From Pictodentalium vernedei (Eukaryota > Mollusca > Scaphopoda > Dentaliida > Dentaliidae): a stretch of DNA of 64,000 bases. The notes beneath the pieces were generated by a model. The model was not told the origin of the DNA. It was given only the letters and a program-made list of their open reading frames with translations, and did no database searches. This document shows, piece after piece, positions 50,901 to 63,952 of the stretch (position 1 is its first letter; each line of letters begins with the position of its first letter). The translations under genes were made by a program, and so were the position numbers. The stretch spans positions 62,001 to 126,000 of the forward strand of contig JAUFNR010000047.1 in assembly GCA_031216915.1 (NCBI GenBank). The letters run 5' to 3'.

Positions 50901-51965
50901 AATTTCACAAATTTTCGAAAATGCGCTTTTTTATAAACAAAATTTTTAATGGGTAAAAAGGGTCTTTCTCTTTATTGAGATGTTCTGGATTTTGGCTCGG
51001 AACATCTGCACTTCATTTTCATTCTTTTTGGGGATATTTGTGTTCAAATTTTGGCCCCGGGCGATGAGATTTTGTAACAAATAAGTGCCAACATCAGTCA
51101 GTTGTTACTATTTAAGGTAACTCTGAATCTAAGGACGAGGTTTGTCCGGTATGGATGACTGAACAGACCTCCCCTCTCTCAAAAAATCGTCTGCTCAGTC
51201 ATTACGCTGGTTAAAATTGTAAGCTATCACAGCTTTGTTTCTGTCGATTTTTATTAAAAGCTAGCATAGTTTTTCCAACACCGCTCATGTACTCGAAAAT
51301 GGGCGTTATTATCTCCTCTGGAAACATAATGAAGGAGGTATTACGATTTAAAGTTCTCTATTTATTTAATGTTTTGCCACAGGAGAACAAATCGGGCTGT
51401 AGCTCAGTAAGTTCAGGCGTTCACTTAGCTGAGTGAAACGTGCGTTGTCAATGCGACGTGAGTTCAAAACCCACCGCTTCTTAGAATTTATTCATTATCC
51501 TAACACATGCAATTTTCGCTTTGTTCTAGTTGCATCTTCATGTTTGGTGCATGTTTTCGCAAATTAGCTGGTCGAAAGGCTGGGATCCTCCACAATCAGT
51601 ATATTTAAACAAAAATGTTGGGGAAACAACCAATTGCCCAAAACAGACAGACCATTTCTCTTTGGGTCATATTGTATAATTAGGGACGCTATTACGTTGC
51701 AAATATTAAAAGTCAAATAACGAGATGAACATGACTGCCTGTTGATGTTTTTTTTGTCTGTTCAGCACCACCGTCTGCCAGATTTAATGTTTCATTGAAA
51801 TAAAAGATTGCGAATATTGTTTACTGTGCCTCATAAATAACCCTTGTGACGAACTAAAAGAGTATATGCACTGACACTGTTTTATTACCACCATAAGCAA
51901 TGCATGTCATCTCCGTTATGTCAGTAGTGGGGGACCTTAATTTCAGCAGTCCAAGTGGGAGCGCT
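47970..51965 (+). repeat. Repeat unit 13 (3996 bp)
   Basis: G tract of 15 at 48395-48409; C tract of 12 at 50339-50350. I found no private substitution. Core length 3969. Confidence 0.98.
51394..51483 (+). ncRNA. tRNA-like element, unit 13 copy
   Basis: Identical to the unit 1 copy. Confidence 0.5.
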
Positions 51966-54900
51966 TTGGAGCATTGTGCAAATGCGTACAACACTTTAAT
52001 GATACACTTGCCTTCAACAGTTGCTAGCCTTGCGTGTGTCGGTTTAGTAAATTTGGAAGTACGGAAGTAGATAGCTGCTGCAAGATGGTTCTCTCTGCGC
52101 TATCCGTCCTCTTTCACCCGACACAATTCAAATCAGGTTGTTGGAAGAGTCGCGATACCCCAATAATAAGCAAACAAGTGCATTCCACCACAACAAACTT
52201 TAAATATTCGGTGTATTTTGAGCTGAAAGATTTAATTTCACAGAAAGACAGGTATAATGGCTTTGCTTATAAGTTAGACAACGTTTGGAGCTAAACAGGG
52301 GCGATGGACCGGTCTCATGATTCCATGTGCTAGAGTCTGTCATTTACGAACAGCATGCTCTCAAAGTATGCGTTTGAAAGGTTGGGTGCAGGGGGGGGGG
52401 GGCGTTTTATTTCAGTTTCACATATTTTTATCTAAAGGGTCGTTTCATGTTGATTTTAAGCTCGCGGGTTTATCTGGAATACCTTTCGATATCGATGTGT
52501 AGAGGGGGAAGTCACGATGGGTAGGGGAAGCGTCCACGTCACAAAAATAAGTGGTTTCACAGATGAAGTTTAGATTCCTTCGAGCATCCACATTGGGTAT
52601 TCTGGGTCCCTACTTCTTCCACTGTTTATACTGGTTCAGGGTGAATTTCATGTGTCATATTAAAGGTGAGTGGACATTTTAGAGGGAGGGATAGCGTTGA
52701 TTTCAGTTTAGTTTCAGATTAGACTTGTTTCAGCATTTGGTGGGCATTCAGTTCCGCAATACGCTGGCCATAGTTTTGATCGGCTGTCATAATGTTGGCT
52801 CCATATTGTAACCCTTGTCGTCAGAAAGTCATGTGCAGTTTAAGAAGGGTCTCTTCTCAAACTTCCCAGATTTATTATCGCGAAGCTTTTAGCCGATTTG
52901 TGTGATTACTAGCTTTAATGGTAGGTGATTTTATGTGTTGTCAGTATTAATTCTGTGTTGAAGGTAGGTTACACAGAAAAACTGGGATTCGTCGGGAAGT
53001 TCAAGCGTTTCTTGTAACAGCTGAAGGTCGAAATTATGAACTCTTCTATATTGTAAGTTGCAACTTGTATACGCTAGTGTTCCAATTCAGAATTCAACGT
53101 TTATGATAATGTGAAAAAGGTGTTCACTCACTACCCAGTAACTGTTGAATGCCTTTAATAATTCAGAAGATAAGATTTCACAAGAATGAAATCATGAACA
53201 ATGGAAAACTTTACATGTGCCATTTATTGGTTTAGTCAAGTAAAAAAAAAATTTCAATTTTTTCCCATGGGAACCCTTGGGAAATCTGTCAAAAAACTTC
53301 AAAATTTTTGTTCCCATTTCATGATGCAAAAATGTTCTACATATAAAAATTCCATTGTTTTAAAATTTCCTTCTGCTGAAATCACTTGTTCTCACTGAAT
53401 AAATCAACTTGAAGAAAACGATGTGTATCACCGTAAATTAAACTTTTCCGTCCATGACCGCTGTAGGTTAACGCACAGTGCCACTTTTCTCTACATGATT
53501 AAATCGGGACTCGGAGATTCACTCGAATGATATATTAAACAGAAGGCAACTCTTCAAACAGAATGCATCCATATCGCATCTAAACAGACTGAATAATCTT
53601 CAGTTCATGTTTTTAGGGTTCTATCCATTAAAAATATAGCAGTTACAGCGGTCAGAAAGAAGCTTGTCAATTCCAATCGTTTGTTTTTCAGTACTTCTAC
53701 GGAGAAGCAACTTCTGCGACTTGGAAGACTACAGTATTTTCGGTTATACCTCCACAGCGCCTTCTATCCCAAAAAACGGACGTTAGTGTGCCTAAAAACA
53801 AACGATGACTTTCAGAAGCTGATTAAGATTGTTCCCTTTTGAAAAAGGGAAAGGCCTTCCTTATCTACGACTGAGAAACCCCCAATAGCAATGACACTCT
53901 TCAAATAAGGGAAATTTGAGCAATTCCCGCCTCTTGAATGTTTTTCCTCACAGGTGTCCAAGCTTGGCGGGGTTGGCTTGCCACCGAGAAGTATTTCTAC
54001 ATACATAATGTCGTCTATGTAGATAGCGTTGTGTAGAGTGATGAGATGGATTTGCTTTGGATACCCCAAGTATACTCCTCCTAACTTTTCAGTTCTATTG
54101 GATGAGCTTTCACTTATATTGTTCAGCTATCACACAATGGTTGTCATTGGTCATTTAAACTAAAGGAGAGTACGTTTTTGAACAAATCCAATTTTCAATT
54201 TCTTTTTGAGGAATCTGGGGCGCAGATTTCCGATGTGTGTGTTTATTATACCCAAACTCTCAGACAATCACGATCACAGCCCTTCAGCGGATGACTCGGT
54301 TGAACTATATTTGGTCCCGCCAATTCTTTCACCCCCCCCCCCCTCCCAAACAAAACACACACACACATATATAAGCTAGCGACGGAGGAGAGCATTTACT
54401 CAACAGCTGATGCGTCTGTGTTTATAAGAGTGCACGCGAGTGTATATTTGATGCGGTCTGGAAACTACAGTAGTGTTGTTAACTGGTGGTGGACACGTTA
54501 TGCTTTACTGCTTAAATATTACCCTGTGGCCAACGCACCGTGTGTTACTTCTGTTACTTCTCTGAAGGGACAACGTAATTGTACAAAATAAGCTAAACTT
54601 CATTTTGTTATGTTTTGTAGCAATGGTTTAGGCATGAATACTGGGTGGGTGTGATCTCAAATAACACTAAACAATTAGATGGTGGTTCATTGCTGAGTCT
54701 TTGGAACTTTGAAACGGCTTTTCCAAAAAGTTGTGCTCCCTACAAGAGAGTGCCCACGCATATTCAGAAATCTCAATGAAATTGATATATGGGCGATTCT
54801 GTACTCTAGAAACATGCGTAGCGTGACTGAGAATAGTTTGGATGTTTGGACAAGAATATGGACAGGGGGAAAAAATGACTGTCAATTTGGTAAAATTTCA

Positions 54901-55958
54901 CAAATTTTCGAAAATGCGCTTTTTTATAAACAAAATTTTTAATGGGTAAAAAGGGTCTTTCTCTTTATTGAGATGTTCTGGATTTTGGCTCGGAACATCT
55001 GCACTTCATTTTCATTCTTTTTGGGGATATTTGTGTTCAAATTTTGGTCCCGGGCGATGAGATTTTGTAACAAATAAGTGCCAACATCAGTCAGTTGTTA
55101 CTATTTAAGGTAACTCTGAATCTAAGGACGAGGTTTGTCCGGTATGGATGACTGAACAGACCTCCCCTCTCTCAAAAAATCGTCTGCTCAGTCATTACGC
55201 TGGTTAAAATTGTAAGCTATCACAGCTTTGTTTCTGTCGATTTTTATTAAAAGCTAGCATAGTTTTTCCAACACCGCTCATGTACTCGAAAATGGGCGTT
55301 ATTATCTCCTCTGGAAACATAATGAAGGAGGTATTACGATTTAAAGTTCTCTATTTATTTAATGTTTTGCCACAGGAGAACAAATCGGGCTGTAGCTCAG
55401 TAAGTTCAGGCGTTCACTTAGCTGAGTGAAACGTGCGTTGTCAATGCGACGTGAGTTCAAAACCCACCGCTTCTTAGAATTTATTCATTATCCTAACACA
55501 TGCAATTTTCGCTTTGTTCTAGTTGCATCTTCATGTTTGGTGCATGTTTTCGCAAATTAGCTGGTCGAAAGGCTGGGATCCTCCACAATCAGTATATTTA
55601 AACAAAAATGTTGGGGAAACAACCAATTGCCCAAAACAGACAGACCATTTCTCTTTGGGTCATATTGTATAATTAGGGACGCTATTACGTTGCAAATATT
55701 AAAAGTCAAATAACGAGATGAACATGACTGCCTGTTGATGTTTTTTTTGTCTGTTCAGCACCACCGTCTGCCAGATTTAATGTTTCATTGAAATAAAAGA
55801 TTGCGAATATTGTTTACTGTGCCTCATAAATAACCCTTGTGACGAACTAAAAGAGTATATGCACTGACACTGTTTTATTACCACCATAAGCAATGCATGT
55901 CATCTCCGTTATGTCAGTAGTGGGGGACCTTAATTTCAGCAGTCCAAGTGGGAGCGCT
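51966..55958 (+). repeat. Repeat unit 14 (3993 bp)
   Basis: G tract of 12 at 52391-52402; C tract of 12 at 54332-54343. Four private substitutions: C at 52822 (T elsewhere), A at 52831 (G elsewhere), A at 53272 (T elsewhere, inside the 22-base palindrome) and T at 55048 (C elsewhere). Core length 3969. Confidence 0.98.
55387..55476 (+). ncRNA. tRNA-like element, unit 14 copy
   Basis: Identical to the unit 1 copy. Confidence 0.5.
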
Positions 55959-58900
55959 TTGGAGCATTGTGCAAATGCGTACAACACTTTAATGATACAC
56001 TTGCCTTCAACAGTTGCTAGCCTTGCGTGTGTCGGTTTAGTAAATTTGGAAGTACGGAAGTAGATAGCTGCTGCAAGATGGTTCTCTCTGCGCTATCCGT
56101 CCTCTTTCACCCGACACAATTCAAATCAGGTTGTTGGAAGAGTCGCGATACCCCAATAATAAGCAAACAAGTGCATTCCACCACAACAAACTTTAAATAT
56201 TCGGTGTATTTTGAGCTGAAAGATTTAATTTCACAGAAAGACAGGTATAATGGCTTTGCTTATAAGTTAGACAACGTTTGGAGCTAAACAGGGGCGATGG
56301 ACCGGTCTCATGATTCCATGTGCTAGAGTCTGTCATTTACGAACAGCATGCTCTCAAAGTATGCGTTTGAAAGGTTGGGTGCAGGGGGGGGGGGGGGGGC
56401 GTTTTATTTCAGTTTCACATATTTTTATCTAAAGGGTCGTTTCATGTTGATTTTAAGCTCGCGGGTTTATCTGGAATACCTTTCGATATCGATGTGTAGA
56501 GGGGGAAGTCACGATGGGTAGGGGAAGCGTCCACGTCACAAAAATAAGTGGTTTCACAGATGAAGTTTAGATTCCTTCGAGCATCCACATTGGGTATTCT
56601 GGGTCCCTACTTCTTCCACTGTTTATACTGGTTCAGGGTGAATTTCATGTGTCATATTAAAGGTGAGTGGACATTTTAGAGGGAGGGATAGCGTTGATTT
56701 CAGTTTAGTTTCAGATTAGACTTGTTTCAGCATTTGGTGGGCATTCAGTTCCGCAATACGCTGGCCATAGTTTTGATCGGCTGTCATAATGTTGGCTCCA
56801 TATTGTAACCCTTGTCGTTAGAAAGTCGTGTGCAGTTTAAGAAGGGTCTCTTCTCAAACTTCCCAGATTTATTATCGCGAAGCTTTTAGCCGATTTGTGT
56901 GATTACTAGCTTTAATGGTAGGTGATTTTATGTGTTGTCAGTATTAATTCTGTGTTGAAGGTAGGTTACACAGAAAAACTGGGATTCGTCGGGAAGTTCA
57001 AGCGTTTCTTGTAACAGCTGAAGGTGGAAATTATGAACTCTTCTATATTGTAAGTTGCAACTTGTATACGCTAGTGTTCCAATTCAGAATTCAACGTTTA
57101 TGATAATGTGAAAAAGGTGTTCACTCACTACCCAGTAACTGTTGAATGCCTTTAATAATTCAGAAGATAAGATTTCACAAGAATGAAATCATGAACAATG
57201 GAAAACTTTACATGTGCCATTTATTGGTTTAGTCAAGTAAAAAAAAAATTTCAATTTTTTCCCATGGGTACCCTTGGGAAATCTGTCAAAAAACTTCAAA
57301 ATTTTTGTTCCCATTTCATGATGCAAAAATGTTCTACATATAAAAATTCCATTGTTTTAAAATTTCCTTCTGCTGAAATCACTTGTTCTCACTGAATAAA
57401 TCAACTTGAAGAAAACGATGTGTATCACCGTAAATTAAACTTTTCCGTCCATGACCGCTGTAGGTTAACGCACAGTGCCACTTTTCTCTACATGATTAAA
57501 TCGGGACTCGGAGATTCACTCGAATGATATATTAAACAGAAGGCAACTCTTCAAACAGAATGCATCCATATCGCATCTAAACAGACTGAATAATCTTCAG
57601 TTCATGTTTTTAGGGTTCTATCCATTAAAAATATAGCAGTTACAGCGGTCAGAAAGAAGCTTGTCAATTCCAATCGTTTGTTTTTCAGTACTTCTACGGA
57701 GAAGCAACTTCTGCGACTTGGAAGACTACAGTATTTTCGGTTATACCTCCACAGCGCCTTCTATCCCAAAAAACGGACGTTAGTGTGCCTAAAAACAAAC
57801 GATGACTTTCAGAAGCTGATTAAGATTGTTCCCTTTTGAAAAAGGGAAAGGCCTTCCTTATCTACGACTGAGAAACCCCCAATAGCAATGACACTCTTCA
57901 AATAAGGGAAATTTGAGCAATTCCCGCCTCTTGAATGTTTTTCCTCACAGGTGTCCAAGCTTGGCGGGGTTGGCTTGCCACCGAGAAGTATTTCTACATA
58001 CATAATGTCGTCTATGTAGATAGCGTTGTGTAGAGTGATGAGATGGATTTGCTTTGGATACCCCAAGTATACTCCTCCTAACTTTTCAGTTCTATTGGAT
58101 GAGCTTTCACTTATATTGTTCAGCTATCACACAATGGTTGTCATTGGTCATTTAAACTAAAGGAGAGTACGTTTTTGAACAAATCCAATTTTCAATTTCT
58201 TTTTGAGGAATCTGGGGCGCAGATTTCCGATGTGTGTGTTTATTATACCCAAACTCTCAGACAATCACGATCACAGCCCTTCAGCGGATGACTCGGTTGA
58301 ACTATATTTGGTCCCGCCAATTCTTTCACCCCCCCCCCCTCCCAAACAAAACACACACACACATATATAAGCTAGCGACGGAGGAGAGCATTTACTCAAC
58401 AGCTGATGCGTCTGTGTTTATAAGAGTGCACGCGAGTGTATATTTGATGCGGTCTGGAAACTACAGTAGTGTTGTTAACTGGTGGTGGACACGTTATGCT
58501 TTACTGCTTAAATATTACCCTGTGGCCAACGCACCGTGTGTTACTTCTGTTACTTCTCTGAAGGGACAACGTAATTGTACAAAATAAGCTAAACTTCATT
58601 TTGTTATGTTTTGTAGCAATGGTTTAGGCATGAATACTGGGTGGGTGTGATCTCAAATAACACTAAACAATTAGATGGTGGTTCATTGCTGAGTCTTTGG
58701 AACTTTGAAACGGCTTTTCCAAAAAGTTGTGCTCCCTACAAGAGAGTGCCCACGCATATTCAGAAATCTCAATGAAATTGATATATGGGCGATTCTGTAC
58801 TCTAGAAACATGCGTAGCGTGACTGAGAATAGTTTGGATGTTTGGACAAGAATATGGACAGGGGGAAAAAATGACTGTCAATTTGGTAAAATTTCACAAA

Positions 58901-59954
58901 TTTTCGAAAATGCGCTTTTTTATAAACAAAATTTTTAATGGGTAAAAAGGGTCTTTCTCTTTATTGAGATGTTCTGGATTTTGGCTCGGAACATCTGCAC
59001 TTCATTTTCATTCTTTTTGGGGATATTTGTGTTCAAATTTTGGCCCCGGGCGATGAGATTTTGTAACAAATAAGTGCCAACATCAGTCAGTTGTTACTAT
59101 TTAAGGTAACTCTGAATCTAAGGACGAGGTTTGTCCGGTATGGATGACTGAACAGACCTCCCCTCTCTCAAAAAATCGTCTGCTCAGTCATTACGCTGGT
59201 TAAAATTGTAAGCTATCACAGCTTTGTTTCTGTCGATTTTTATTAAAAGCTAGCATAGTTTTTCCAACACCGCTCATGTACTCGAAAATGGGCGTTATTA
59301 TCTCCTCTGGAAACATAATGAAGGAGGTATTACGATTTAAAGTTCTCTATTTATTTAATGTTTTGCCACAGGAGAACAAATCGGGCTGTAGCTCAGTAAG
59401 TTCAGGCGTTCACTTAGCTGAGTGAAACGTGCGTTGTCAATGCGACGTGAGTTCAAAACCCACCGCTTCTTAGAATTTATTCATTATCCTAACACATGCA
59501 ATTTTCGCTTTGTTCTAGTTGCATCTTCATGTTTGGTGCATGTTTTCGCAAATTAGCTGGTCGAAAGGCTGGGATCCTCCACAATCAGTATATTTAAACA
59601 AAAATGTTGGGGAAACAACCAATTGCCCAAAACAGACAGACCATTTCTCTTTGGGTCATATTGTATAATTAGGGACGCTATTACGTTGCAAATATTAAAA
59701 GTCAAATAACGAGATGAACATGACTGCCTGTTGATGTTTTTTTTGTCTGTTCAGCACCACCGTCTGCCAGATTTAATGTTTCATTGAAATAAAAGATTGC
59801 GAATATTGTTTACTGTGCCTCATAAATAACCCTTGTGACGAACTAAAAGAGTATATGCACTGACACTGTTTTATTACCACCATAAGCAATGCATGTCATC
59901 TCCGTTATGTCAGTAGTGGGGGACCTTAATTTCAGCAGTCCAAGTGGGAGCGCT
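55959..59954 (+). repeat. Repeat unit 15 (3996 bp)
   Basis: G tract of 16 at 56384-56399; C tract of 11 at 58329-58339. Private substitution: G at 57026 (C elsewhere). Core length 3969. Confidence 0.98.
59383..59472 (+). ncRNA. tRNA-like element, unit 15 copy
   Basis: Identical to the unit 1 copy. Confidence 0.5.
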
Positions 59955-62900
59955 TTGGAGCATTGTGCAAATGCGTACAACACTTTAATGATACACTTGC
60001 CTTCAACAGTTGCTAGCCTTGCGTGTGTCGGTTTAGTAAATTTGGAAGTACGGAAGTAGATAGCTGCTGCAAGATGGTTCTCTCTGCGCTATCCGTCCTC
60101 TTTCACCCGACACAATTCAAATCAGGTTGTTGGAAGAGTCGCGATACCCCAATAATAAGCAAACAAGTGCATTCCACCACAACAAACTTTAAATATTCGG
60201 TGTATTTTGAGCTGAAAGATTTAATTTCACAGAAAGACAGGTATAATGGCTTTGCTTATAAGTTAGACAACGTTTGGAGCTAAACAGGGGCGATGGACCG
60301 GTCTCATGATTCCATGTGCTAGAGTCTGTCATTTACGAACAGCATGCTCTCAAAGTATGCGTTTGAAAGGTTGGGTGCAGGGGGGGGGGGGGGGGGGCGT
60401 TTTATTTCAGTTTCACATATTTTTATCTAAAGGGTCGTTTCATGTTGATTTTAAGCTCGCGGGTTTATCTGGAATACCTTTCGATATCGATGTGTAGAGG
60501 GGGAAGTCACGATGGGTAGGGGAAGCGTCCACGTCACAAAAATAAGTGGTTTCACAGATGAAGTTTAGATTCCTTCGAGCATCCACATTGGGTATTCTGG
60601 GTCCCTACTTCTTCCACTGTTTATACTGGTTCAGGGTGAATTTCATGTGTCATATTAAAGGTGAGTGGACATTTTAGAGGGAGGGATAGCGTTGATTTCA
60701 GTTTAGTTTCAGATTAGACTTGTTTCAGCATTTGGTGGGCATTCAGTTCCGCAATACGCTGGCCATAGTTTTGATCGGCTGTCATAATGTTGGCTCCATA
60801 TTGTAACCCTTGTCGTTAGAAAGTCGTGTGCAGTTTAAGAAGGGTCTCTTCTCAAACTTCCCAGATTTATTATCGCGAAGCTTTTAGCCGATTTGTGTGA
60901 TTACTAGCTTTAATGGTAGGTGATTTTATGTGTTGTCAGTATTAATTCTGTGTTGAAGGTAGGTTACACAGAAAAACTGGGATTCGTCGGGAAGTTCAAG
61001 CGTTTCTTGTAACAGCTGAAGGTCGAAATTATGAACTCTTCTATATTGTAAGTTGCAACTTGTATACGCTAGTGTTCCAATTCAGAATTCAACGTTTATG
61101 ATAATGTGAAAAAGGTGTTCACTCACTACCCAGTAACTGTTGAATGCCTTTAATAATTCAGAAGATAAGATTTCACAAGAATGAAATCATGAACAATGGA
61201 AAACTTTACATGTGCCATTTATTGGTTTAGTCAAGTAAAAAAAAAATTTCAATTTTTTCCCATGGGTACCCTTGGGAAATCTGTCAAAAAACTTCAAAAT
61301 TTTTGTTCCCATTTCATGATGCAAAAATGTTCTACATATAAAAATTCCATTGTTTTAAAATTTCCTTCTGCTGAAATCACTTGTTCTCACTGAATAAATC
61401 AACTTGAAGAAAACGATGTGTATCACCGTAAATTAAACTTTTCCGTCCATGACCGCTGTAGGTTAACGCACAGTGCCACTTTTCTCTACATGATTAAATC
61501 GGGACTCGGAGATTCACTCGAATGATATATTAAACAGAAGGCAACTCTTCAAACAGAATGCATCCATATCGCATCTAAACAGACTGAATAATCTTCAGTT
61601 CATGTTTTTAGGGTTCTATCCATTAAAAATATAGCAGTTACAGCGGTCAGAAAGAAGCTTGTCAATTCCAATCGTTTGTTTTTCAGTACTTCTACGGAGA
61701 AGCAACTTCTGCGACTTGGAAGACTACAGTATTTTCGGTTATACCTCCACAGCGCCTTCTATCCCAAAAAACGGACGTTAGTGTGCCTAAAAACAAACGA
61801 TGACTTTCAGAAGCTGATTAAGATTGTTCCCTTTTGAAAAAGGGAAAGGCCTTCCTTATCTACGACTGAGAAACCCCCAATAGCAATGACACTCTTCAAA
61901 TAAGGGAAATTTGAGCAATTCCCGCCTCTTGAATGTTTTTCCTCACAGGTGTCCAAGCTTGGCGGGGTTGGCTTGCCACCGAGAAGTATTTCTACATACA
62001 TAATGTCGTCTATGTAGATAGCGTTGTGTAGAGTGATGAGATGGATTTGCTTTGGATACCCCAAGTATACTCCTCCTAACTTTTCAGTTCTATTGGATGA
62101 GCTTTCACTTATATTGTTCAGCTATCACACAATGGTTGTCATTGGTCATTTAAACTAAAGGAGAGTACGTTTTTGAACAAATCCAATTTTCAATTTCTTT
62201 TTGAGGAATCTGGGGCGCAGATTTCCGATGTGTGTGTTTATTATACCCAAACTCTCAGACAATCACGATCACAGCCCTTCAGCGGATGACTCGGTTGAAC
62301 TATATTTGGTCCCGCCAATTCTTTCACCCCCCCCCCCTCCCAAACAAAACACACACACACATATATAAGCTAGCGACGGAGGAGAGCATTTACTCAACAG
62401 CTGATGCGTCTGTGTTTATAAGAGTGCACGCGAGTGTATATTTGATGCGGTCTGGAAACTACAGTAGTGTTGTTAACTGGTGGTGGACACGTTATGCTTT
62501 ACTGCTTAAATATTACCCTGTGGCCAACGCACCGTGTGTTACTTCTGTTACTTCTCTGAAGGGACAACGTAATTGTACAAAATAAGCTAAACTTCATTTT
62601 GTTATGTTTTGTAGCAATGGTTTAGGCATGAATACTGGGTGGGTGTGATCTCAAATAACACTAAACAATTAGATGGTGGTTCATTGCTGAGTCTTTGGAA
62701 CTTTGAAACGGCTTTTCCAAAAAGTTGTGCTCCCTACAAGAGAGTGCCCACGCATATTCAGAAATCTCAATGAAATTGATATATGGGCGATTCTGTACTC
62801 TAGAAACATGCGTAGCGTGACTGAGAATAGTTTGGATGTTTGGACAAGAATATGGACAGGGGGAAAAAATGACTGTCAATTTGGTAAAATTTCACAAATT

Positions 62901-63952
62901 TTCGAAAATGCGCTTTTTTATAAACAAAATTTTTAATGGGTAAAAAGGGTCTTTCTCTTTATTGAGATGTTCTGGATTTTGGCTCGGAACATCTGTACTT
63001 CATTTTCATTCTTTTTGGGGATATTTGTGTTCAAATTTTGGCCCCGGGCGATGAGATTTTGTAACAAATAAGTGCCAACATCAGTCAGTTGTTACTATTT
63101 AAGGTAACTCTGAATCTAAGGACGAGGTTTGTCCGGTATGGATGACTGAACAGACCTCCCCTCTCTCAAAAAATCGTCTGCTCAGTCATTACGCTGGTTA
63201 AAATTGTAAGCTATCACAGCTTTGTTTCTGTCGATTTTTATTAAAAGCTAGCATAGTTTTTCCAACACCGCTCATGTACTCGAAAATGGGCGTTATTATC
63301 TCCTCTGGAAACATAATGAAGGAGGTATTACGATTTAAAGTTCTCTATTTATTTAATGTTTTGCCACAGGAGAACAAATCGGGCTGTAGCTCAGTAAGTT
63401 CAGGCGTTCACTTAGCTGAGTGAAACGTGCGTTGTCAATGCGACGTGAGTTCAAAACCCACCGCTTCTTAGAATTTATTCATTATCCTAACACATGCAAT
63501 TTTCGCTTTGTTCTAGTTGCATCTTCATGTTTGGTGCATGTTTTCGCAAATTAGCTGGTCGAAAGGCTGGGATCCTCCACAATCAGTATATTTAAACAAA
63601 AATGTTGGGGAAACAACCAATTGCCCAAAACAGACAGACCATTTCTCTTTGGGTCATATTGTATAATTAGGGACGCTATTACGTTGCAAATATTAAAAGT
63701 CAAATAACGAGATGAACATGACTGCCTGTTGATGTTTTTTTTGTCTGTTCAGCACCACCGTCTGCCAGATTTAATGTTTCATTGAAATAAAAGATTGCGA
63801 ATATTGTTTACTGTGCCTCATAAATAACCCTTGTGACGAACTAAAAGAGTATATGCACTGACACTGTTTTATTACCACCATAAGCAATGCATGTCATCTC
63901 CGTTATGTCAGTAGTGGGGGACCTCAATTTCAGCAGTCCAGGTGGGAGCGCT
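59955..63952 (+). repeat. Repeat unit 16 (3998 bp)
   Basis: G tract of 18 at 60380-60397; C tract of 11 at 62327-62337. Private substitutions: T at 62996 (C elsewhere), C at 63925 (T elsewhere) and G at 63941 (A elsewhere). The last two lie 16 bases apart at the end of the unit. Core length 3969. Confidence 0.98.
63381..63470 (+). ncRNA. tRNA-like element, unit 16 copy
   Basis: Identical to the unit 1 copy. Confidence 0.5.
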
